The notes below the pieces were generated by a model. That model ran no database searches and was not told the origin of the DNA. It saw only the letters and a program-made list of their open reading frames with translations. The position numbers and the translations under genes were made by a program. This document shows positions 1-4,551 of a DNA stretch of 8,487 nt, piece by piece. The stretch is from Opitutia bacterium UBA957. Lineage in GTDB: Bacteria; Verrucomicrobiota; Verrucomicrobiia; Opitutales; UBA953. Location: positions 1 through 8,487 of the forward strand of contig DBCN01000136.1 of NCBI GenBank assembly GCA_002293065.1. Reading direction: 5' to 3'. How positions within the stretch are numbered: the first letter of the stretch is position 1; each line of letters opens with the position of its first letter.

Positions 1-60
1 CGGGAAGGGCAGGCCGGTCACGGTCATCAAGGCTTCCTTGGGCAAGGGCGGCGTTTTCAT
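1..60 (-). CDS. Start of an unidentified minus-strand gene, cut by the left edge
   Basis: Only about 20 codons are visible, read leftward from an ATG at 60-58, beginning MKTPPLPKEALM and staying open to the window edge. A second in-frame ATG at 27-25 could be the true start. Codon choice (ccc, gcc, acc, ggc, ttg, ctg) matches the confident genes of this window. The competing plus-strand reading of the same bases uses rare agg, aga and cca codons. No Shine-Dalgarno sequence precedes the ATG, but this is true of every gene here. The gene would be divergent from tatD, with a 104-base spacer. The visible residues are too few to name a family. The frame also stays open upstream of 60, so the start is a best guess. 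Confidence 0.42.
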   Translation of the reverse strand, partial: MKTPPLPKEALMTVTGLPFP

Positions 61-85
61 CCTGCCACGGAGATAGGCGAGGGCG

Positions 86-142
86 GGCCAAGAGGGCAAG
101 GACAACGCACGCCGATTCGGCGTTGTGGCCCTTGTCTTGGCC
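86..142. repeat. Long imperfect palindrome between divergent genes
   Basis: Three complementary arm pairs nest around one centre. GGCCAAGA (86-93) pairs with TCTTGGCC (135-142), CAAGG (97-101) with CCTTG (130-134), and ACAACGC (102-108) with GCGTTGT (120-126). That is 20 base pairs, with a 3-base bulge on each side (94-96 and 127-129). The centre can alternatively fold as ACGCCG (109-114) with CGGCGT (118-123). No T-tract follows on either strand, so it does not look like an intrinsic terminator. It lies between the probable gene start at 60 and tatD at 165. It could be an operator, a structured leader or a dispersed REP-like element; the sequence alone does not decide. Confidence 0.6.
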
Positions 143-164
143 GATAGCTTGGCCTTTCGCCCGG

Positions 165-962
165 ATGCTTGTTCACGACGCCCATTGCCACTATCAGTTC
201 GCGGAAGTCCCGTATGCCGCGGTCGAACTCGCCCGGCGGGAAGGCGTCGGCTATGCGGTCGTCAACGGCAGCGCGCCGGTCGATTGGCCCGATGTCGCCG
301 CACTCGCGGCCCGCGATGCCCGCAACCTTCCCGCCTTTGGCCTACACCCTTGGGATGTCCCCACCGCGCCCGTGGGTTGGGAGTCGCAGCTTAGGGCCAT
401 CTTGCTCGCGAACCCGCAGGCCTCGGTCGGTGAGATGGGTTTAGACCGGTGGGTCGAAGGCCATGACCCCGTCGCCCAGGAAGCCGCCTTCCGCATCCAG
501 CTCGCCTTGGCCGTCGAACTCGACCGACCGCTCACCATTCATTGCGTGCGTGCGATCGGACCGCTCATGGATATCTTGCGAGCCACGCCTGTGCCGCGGC
601 GTGGCTTCCTCCTGCATAGTTGGAACGGCCCCGTTGACCTCGTGCCGGAGCTCGTCCGTCTCGGGTCTTATTTCTCTTTCAGTGCGCATCACCTCCGTGC
701 GACCAAGGCCGACCTCCGTGGACAGTTCGCGGCGGCGATCCCTTCGGACCGGATCCTCGTCGAGACCGATGCCCCGGCGTTATGTCCCGCGCCCGAGTTT
801 CGCAGGCATGAACTCCCACCCGATGCAGCGGGCGTGGAGCAGAACCATCCGGCGAATCTCCTGCGCAACCTGGAAGAACTCGCGCGGACCCGCGGGCTGG
901 CGGTGGAGCAAGCGGCGGAGCTCACGGGCGTCAACTTCACCCGCTTATTCCTTGGGCAATAA
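165..962 (+). CDS. tatD: TatD-family metal-dependent hydrolase (putative DNase)
   Basis: The 265-residue product is close to the usual 255-265 of the TatD family, TIM-barrel hydrolases of the amidohydrolase superfamily. They use two divalent metals and, where tested, act as 3'-5' exonucleases on DNA or as D-aminoacyl-tRNA deacylases. The metal ligands expected for the family are visible: H7 and H9 in DAHCH at the N terminus, E90 in GEMGLD, H126 in TIHCVRA, H151 in FLLHSW and D202 in VETDAP. I chose the ATG at 165 because family members begin a few residues before the HxH motif. An upstream in-frame ATG at 123 would add MWPLSWPIAWPFAR, which is encoded by the palindrome and looks non-coding. 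No Shine-Dalgarno is present. The last 18 bases overlap the end of convergent tcdA. Whether it is strictly TatD or a paralogue (YcfH/YjjV type) cannot be told. Confidence 0.9.
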   Translation: MLVHDAHCHYQFAEVPYAAVELARREGVGYAVVNGSAPVDWPDVAALAARDARNLPAFGLHPWDVPTAPVGWESQLRAILLANPQASVGEMGLDRWVEGHDPVAQEAAFRIQLALAVELDRPLTIHCVRAIGPLMDILRATPVPRRGFLLHSWNGPVDLVPELVRLGSYFSFSAHHLRATKADLRGQFAAAIPSDRILVETDAPALCPAPEFRRHELPPDAAGVEQNHPANLLRNLEELARTRGLAVEQAAELTGVNFTRLFLGQ

Positions 963-1727
963 CGCGAGTCGGAGCGCTTCACCCGCGGCGGCGAGGCCGA
1001 AGGCGCCGGCCACGTGGGAGGCCGTTCCGTAGCCCCATTCGCAGTTCGGGTGCAGGTCTTCGCCCTCGGGGATCTCGCCGCCCGGGAGGCCCGCGCAGTC
1101 GGTCGGCTGCGTGAACGGTTCATCGGACCACACGCACGACACGCCGAACGGGGCCTTGCCGCGCGGGAAATCGAAGTTCTGCCGCAGCCGCTTGCGGACC
1201 AGCATCATCAGCGGGTCATCGCGCGAATCGCGGAGGTCGGTCACCTTGAGCCGCGTGCCATCGAGACGCCCGGCGCAGCCGCCGACCGTGACCACGCGCA
1301 GCTTCCGGTTCACCGCCTCCGCGATCAGCCCGCATTTCGGCGACAGCGCATCCATCGCGTCGATCACCACGCCCTCGAAGCCCGTCAGGACCTCATGCGG
1401 GTTGAAGCGCGACAGGAAGCGCGTGTGGAGGGTTGTTTGGATGCCTGGATTGATCGCCCGCACGCGGGCCGCGACCGCTTCGGTCTTGGCTTGGCCCTCG
1501 GCGCCGGCGATCGCGTGGAGCTGTCGATTCGTATTGGAAATACAGACCGCATCGCCGTCGACCAGCGCCAGGTGGCCGACGCCGGAGCGGGCGAGGGCCT
1601 CCGCCGTCCAGGAGCCGACGCCGCCCAGCCCCACGATCAGGAATCCGCTGCGCGACAGCCGTTCCAGGCCCGCCAGCCCGTAGAGGCGGCCGACGCCGGC
1701 GAAGCGTTCGAGGAAGGCGGAATCCAT
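945..1727 (-). CDS. tcdA: tRNA threonylcarbamoyladenosine dehydratase (ThiF/E1-like)
   Basis: The protein is 260 residues, near the size of E. coli TcdA (formerly CsdL/YgdL). That enzyme uses ATP to dehydrate t6A at position 37 of ANN-decoding tRNAs to the cyclic form ct6A. The E1-like nucleotide-binding fold is plain: GLGGVGS at residues 33-39, the acidic pair D57 and D59 in LVDGDAV, SNTNRQ ending at residue 69, and K81 in GQAKTEA. Features typical of the TcdA branch, as opposed to ThiF or MoeB, are the MLVRKRLR segment and the C-terminal GTASHVAGAFGL region. There is no CxxC zinc pair of the MoeB/ThiF kind. It starts at an ATG without a Shine-Dalgarno, in a pyrimidine-rich context. Its stop TAA lies inside the end of convergent tatD, and upstream it is divergent from a membrane protein gene. 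Confidence 0.9.
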   Translation of the reverse strand: MDSAFLERFAGVGRLYGLAGLERLSRSGFLIVGLGGVGSWTAEALARSGVGHLALVDGDAVCISNTNRQLHAIAGAEGQAKTEAVAARVRAINPGIQTTLHTRFLSRFNPHEVLTGFEGVVIDAMDALSPKCGLIAEAVNRKLRVVTVGGCAGRLDGTRLKVTDLRDSRDDPLMMLVRKRLRQNFDFPRGKAPFGVSCVWSDEPFTQPTDCAGLPGGEIPEGEDLHPNCEWGYGTASHVAGAFGLAAAGEALRLALLPKE

Positions 1728-1792
1728 GGGGCGGCATCGAAGGCGGAAACCGCGGCCTATCCAAGAAACAAAACGCTCCGGGCTTGAACCGA

Positions 1793-1823
1793 GTCCGAAC
1801 CCCGCAAAGATGGTCCGAACCCC
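1793..1823 (+). repeat. Pair of 11-base direct repeats upstream of the 1829 gene
   Basis: GTCCGAACCCC occurs at 1793-1803 and again at 1813-1823, exactly 20 bases apart start to start. This is in the 101-base spacer between the divergent starts of tcdA and the membrane protein gene. The second copy ends only five bases before the ATG at 1829. A partial third match, GAACC, lies at 1786-1790. Two in-phase copies nearly two helical turns apart could be a regulator-binding site, or simply a small tandem duplication. Confidence 0.5.
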
Positions 1824-1828
1824 TTTCC

Positions 1829-2338
1829 ATGGCCGACTCCGAAAACAAAGTCCCCCAAATCCTCTTGGCCCCTGCGTCGCCCCTCTGGTACCACGCCATG
1901 ATGTGGGCGATCGGTGGCGTGACCCTTGGCCTCCTCATCGCCTTCGGCTTCGTTTTGCGCGACCATTTTCAGGCGGACGGCATGACCCACGTCTATCGCG
2001 AAGCCCGGGCGCCGCTCATCCAATACCGCCTCGAGAAAGGCGCTTGGCCGGCCAAGTTCGATTTCCGCGTCCCCCCGGCGGACCTGGCCGCCTTCGGTTT
2101 CACCAAGGTCGTCCAACCCGCCTTGGATAAAGCCCCCGTTAATGGCAGCTGGAGCTTCACGCCGGACAGCCCTGCGGGCAAAGGTATCCCCGCCGTGGTG
2201 TTCACCCCCTCCACGCCGGACGCCAGTTCGCAGCGAATCTTGCTCGTCGTGGACGATCGCCTCGATGACGGCGATGGCGCCAAAGGCCTCTTCCGCGTCT
2301 CCGAGACCGAAGCCGCCTTTACGCTGAAGTCCGAGTGA
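1829..2338 (+). CDS. Single-pass membrane protein of unknown function, pseudopilin-like outline
   Basis: I do not recognise a named family. The 169-residue product has a short polar N terminus (about 20 residues), one hydrophobic segment (about 23-43, rich in M, G, L, F) and then an outward-facing domain. The stretch just after the membrane segment, with YREARAPLIQYRLEKGAWP at about 56-74, resembles the region that follows the N-terminal helix in type II secretion pseudopilins: a helix, then a Tyr, then Gly and Pro. However, no prepilin-peptidase site (Gly before Phe-x-x-x-x-Glu) is visible before the hydrophobic segment, so processing as a pilin is doubtful. The C-terminal half looks beta-rich and acidic. 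I chose the ATG at 1829 over the one at 1784, because the extra 15 codons look like spacer and carry the direct repeat. The last 20 bases overlap convergent prfA. Confidence 0.75.
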   Translation: MADSENKVPQILLAPASPLWYHAMMWAIGGVTLGLLIAFGFVLRDHFQADGMTHVYREARAPLIQYRLEKGAWPAKFDFRVPPADLAAFGFTKVVQPALDKAPVNGSWSFTPDSPAGKGIPAVVFTPSTPDASSQRILLVVDDRLDDGDGAKGLFRVSETEAAFTLKSE

Positions 2339-3410
2339 TCGCCTCGGCGCGCGAGCGCAGGTCGGCGTCGTAGAGCGCGTTCACCAGTTCGTCGAGGTCC
2401 CCTTCGAGGATCTGCTCGATCCCGTGGACCGTGAGGTCGATGCGGTGGTCGGTGATGCGGTTTTGCGGGAAATTATAGGTGCGGATGCGTTCCGAGCGGT
2501 CGCCCGACCCGATCATGTTCTTGCGGGCATCGGCGCGGACCTCGCGTTCCTTGGCGCGGGTGAGGTCGAGCAGGCGGGAACGCAGCACGCGGAGGGCCTT
2601 CTGGCGGTTGCGCAGCTGCGAGCGCTCGTCGGCGCAGTAGACCATCAGCCCGGTGGGCTTGTGGATGATTTGGACGGCGGATTCCGTCTTATTGACGTGC
2701 TGGCCGCCGGCGCCGGAAGCGCGGGCCACGGACATGTCGAGGTCTTCGGGCTTGAGGACCACTTCGGCCTCTTCGGCTTCGGCGAGCACGGCCACGGTGG
2801 CGGCCGACGTATGGACGCGGCCGGAGGCCTCGGTGGCCGGGACGCGCTGGACGCGGTGGACCCCGGCCTCGTGGCGGAGGAGGGCGGTGGCCCCTTCGCC
2901 CTCGATGAGCAGGACCGCTTCGCGGACCCCGCCGAGGTCGGAGTGGGACAAGGACATCAACTCGCATTTCCAGCCCTTGCGTTCGGCGAAGCGCGTGTAG
3001 GCCCGGAGCAGTTCGGAAGCGAACAAGGAGGCCTCTTCGCCCCCCGTGCCGGCGCGGATTTCCACCATCGCATTGCGGGAATCGTCGGGGTTGGGCGGGA
3101 CGATCGCCTTGATCAGCTGGTCGCGGGCCACCTCGATCAGCGGCGTCAGGCGGCGGGCTTCGTCATCGGCCATGCGCCGCATCTCGGGGTCGGCTTCGCC
3201 GGCGAGGGCGAGGGCTTCGGCCAGCTCTTTTTCCAGGCCCGTCAGCAGGTCGTCGGCCTTGACCGCCTTGCCCGTGAAACGCAGTTCCGCGCCCAAGGCG
3301 GCGGCCCGGCGGCTATCCCCGAACGTGGCGGGGTCGGCCATGAGCCCTTCCAGCTCGGCAAGGCGACGGCGGAGGCCGGAAAGGTCGGGTCTGAGGGGGG
3401 CTTCGGCCAT
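2319..3410 (-). CDS. prfA: Peptide chain release factor 1
   Basis: RF1 recognises UAA and UAG in the ribosomal A site and triggers release of the finished peptide. The 363-residue length matches the family (about 360). The catalytic GGQ is at residues 235-237 in SGAGGQHVNKTES. The codon-recognition tripeptide is PAT at 191-193, the RF1 type; RF2 carries SPF. The surrounding RVPATEASGRVHTSAATVAV block is also characteristic. No in-frame stop or programmed frameshift is present, consistent with RF1 and not RF2. prmC, which methylates the GGQ glutamine and often lies directly downstream of prfA, is not next to it here: the downstream bases belong to the convergent membrane protein gene, whose end overlaps by 20 bases. 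The ATG at 3410 has no Shine-Dalgarno; the preceding bases are C/T-rich. Confidence 0.96.
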   Translation of the reverse strand: MAEAPLRPDLSGLRRRLAELEGLMADPATFGDSRRAAALGAELRFTGKAVKADDLLTGLEKELAEALALAGEADPEMRRMADDEARRLTPLIEVARDQLIKAIVPPNPDDSRNAMVEIRAGTGGEEASLFASELLRAYTRFAERKGWKCELMSLSHSDLGGVREAVLLIEGEGATALLRHEAGVHRVQRVPATEASGRVHTSAATVAVLAEAEEAEVVLKPEDLDMSVARASGAGGQHVNKTESAVQIIHKPTGLMVYCADERSQLRNRQKALRVLRSRLLDLTRAKEREVRADARKNMIGSGDRSERIRTYNFPQNRITDHRIDLTVHGIEQILEGDLDELVNALYDADLRSRAEAITRTSA

Positions 3411-3427
3411 GGTGGGTGGAACGGGAA

Positions 3428-3495
3428 TCGGGCTTGGACAGCGGGGCTGCCTCCGTTAGTTAATGGATGCTTGGGGACTCTCCCCGCAAGCCCGA
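3428..3495. repeat. Inverted repeat and competing hairpin in the prfA/HAD spacer
   Basis: TCGGGCTTG (3428-3436) is perfectly complementary to CAAGCCCGA (3487-3495), nine pairs across a 50-base gap. A local hairpin uses part of the same right arm: GCTTG+GGGA (3469-3477) pairs with TCCC (3481-3484) and CAAGC (3487-3491), with a CTC loop and a two-base bulge. The two folds are mutually exclusive. The element lies in the 5' leader of the HAD gene if transcription begins early enough, and in the leader of prfA on the other strand. Confidence 0.45.
3435..3464 (+). promoter_or_regulatory. Candidate sigma-70-like promoter for the HAD-ftsK unit
   Basis: TGGACA (3435-3440, five of six matches to TTGACA) is followed after 18 bases by GTTAAT (3459-3464, four of six to TATAAT), in an AT-richer patch of an otherwise GC-rich spacer. 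A start near 3471 would put the ATG at 3463 outside the transcript and so favour the ATG at 3520. This is pattern matching only; the organism's consensus is not known to me. Confidence 0.3.
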
Positions 3496-3519
3496 CCTTT
3501 CACCCTCTTCCGATTTAGC

Positions 3520-4545
3520 ATGCAGACCAAGGAACCCGCCCTGCGCGGCAGCCACGTCCTCTCCTGTGTCTGGGACTTTGATAAGACCCTTTGTCCCGGG
3601 TACATGCAGACCCCGCTCTTCCGCGCCTTCGGCGTCGATGAAGAGCAATTCTGGAAGGAAACCAACCAGTTGCCGGCCTTGTATGCCCGCAAAGGCATCC
3701 GCACGTCGAAGGACTCCGTCTACCTCAACCACCTGCTCAGCTACGTGAAGTCGGGCGCCATGAAAGGCCTCACGAACCGCCAACTCCGCGCGCTCGGCGG
3801 CGAGATCGAGCTCTGTCCGGGCCTCCCCGAATTTTTCCCGGCGCTCAAGGAGTTCGTCCGTGAATTGGGTCGCAAGCATAACGTCGAGGTCACCTTGGAG
3901 CATTACGTCATCAGTACCGGCCTCGCGGAGATGATCCGCGGCACCGCGCTCGCCCCGCATTGCGACGGCATCTACGGCTGCGAATTCCTGGAGCATCCGC
4001 TGCCGCCGCACTTCAACAAGCAAGACGAGCTTGCGCTCGAGCTGCCGACGGAAATCACGCAAGTCGCCGCGATGGTCGACAACACCATCAAGACCCGCTT
4101 CCTGTTCGAGATCAACAAGGGCTCGAACAAGAACCCGGAGATCGACGTCAACGCCGTCGTCCAGGCCGAAGACCGGCGCGTGCCCTTCGAGAACATGATC
4201 TACGTCGCCGACGGCCCCAGCGACGTCCCGGTCTTCTCGTTGCTGCGGAAGAACGGCGGCAAGGCCTTCGCCGTCTACGTGCCGACGAACGAAGCGGAAT
4301 TCGCGCAGAACGACGCGCTCCTGCAGGCGGGTCGCGTGCATGGCTACGGCCCGTGCGACTACGGTCACGCCGCCTTCACCCCGAAGTGGATCCGCCACGC
4401 CTTGACCGGCATGGTCGAGCGCTTGGCCCAGGAACGCACCCGCGCCCTCGCGGCCCGCGTGACCCGTCCCCCGCGCCACATCCACGCCGATCCCTCGGCG
4501 CCCCGGACCGACGTGACGTCGCAGGGCAACCTCTTCAGCGAATAA
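3520..4545 (+). CDS. HAD-superfamily phosphatase, substrate unknown
   Basis: The 341-residue protein carries the four haloacid dehalogenase motifs. Motif I is DFDKT (D19 nucleophile, D21 acid/base, with DKT typical of phosphatases). Motif II is S132 or T133 in YVISTGL. A motif III lysine is K191 or K200, in DNTIKTRFLFEINKG. Motif IV is ADGPSDVPVF with D231 and D235. A roughly 110-residue insert between motifs I and II is a helical C1-type cap, as in phosphoserine phosphatase relatives. The substrate cannot be predicted. The C-terminal tail from about residue 300 is Arg/Pro-rich and probably flexible. I prefer the ATG at 3520, eleven residues or so before the first beta strand; the ATG at 3463 would add 19 residues partly encoded by a hairpin. 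It ends six bases before ftsK, so the two are probably one transcript. Confidence 0.85.
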   Translation: MQTKEPALRGSHVLSCVWDFDKTLCPGYMQTPLFRAFGVDEEQFWKETNQLPALYARKGIRTSKDSVYLNHLLSYVKSGAMKGLTNRQLRALGGEIELCPGLPEFFPALKEFVRELGRKHNVEVTLEHYVISTGLAEMIRGTALAPHCDGIYGCEFLEHPLPPHFNKQDELALELPTEITQVAAMVDNTIKTRFLFEINKGSNKNPEIDVNAVVQAEDRRVPFENMIYVADGPSDVPVFSLLRKNGGKAFAVYVPTNEAEFAQNDALLQAGRVHGYGPCDYGHAAFTPKWIRHALTGMVERLAQERTRALAARVTRPPRHIHADPSAPRTDVTSQGNLFSE

Positions 4546-4551
4546 CTTTTC

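Noticed and set aside
2..76. A plus-strand reading frame open from the left edge to a TAG at 74-76, which could be the tail of an upstream gene.
   Set aside because: It uses agg, aga, cca, gct and gtt codons that are rare in the confident genes, while the opposite strand has typical codons and a start. With only 24 codons, neither reading is certain.
123..164. An N-terminal extension of tatD from the ATG at 123.
   Set aside because: The 14 added residues (Trp/Pro-rich) lie in the palindrome. TatD proteins normally begin right before the HxH motif, so 165 is better.
2319..3410. Possible programmed frameshift, as in release factor genes.
   Set aside because: That feature belongs to prfB (RF2). 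This gene has the PAT tripeptide of RF1 and a continuous frame.
2424..3518. A 364-codon plus-strand frame antisense to prfA.
   Set aside because: It is Gly/Ala/Asp-rich without recognisable domains; the opposite strand encodes RF1 with all diagnostic motifs.
3463..3519. A longer HAD protein starting at the ATG at 3463.
   Set aside because: The extra 19 residues are partly encoded by a hairpin and lie before the expected first strand of the fold. A candidate -10 box overlaps this ATG. It remains possible.
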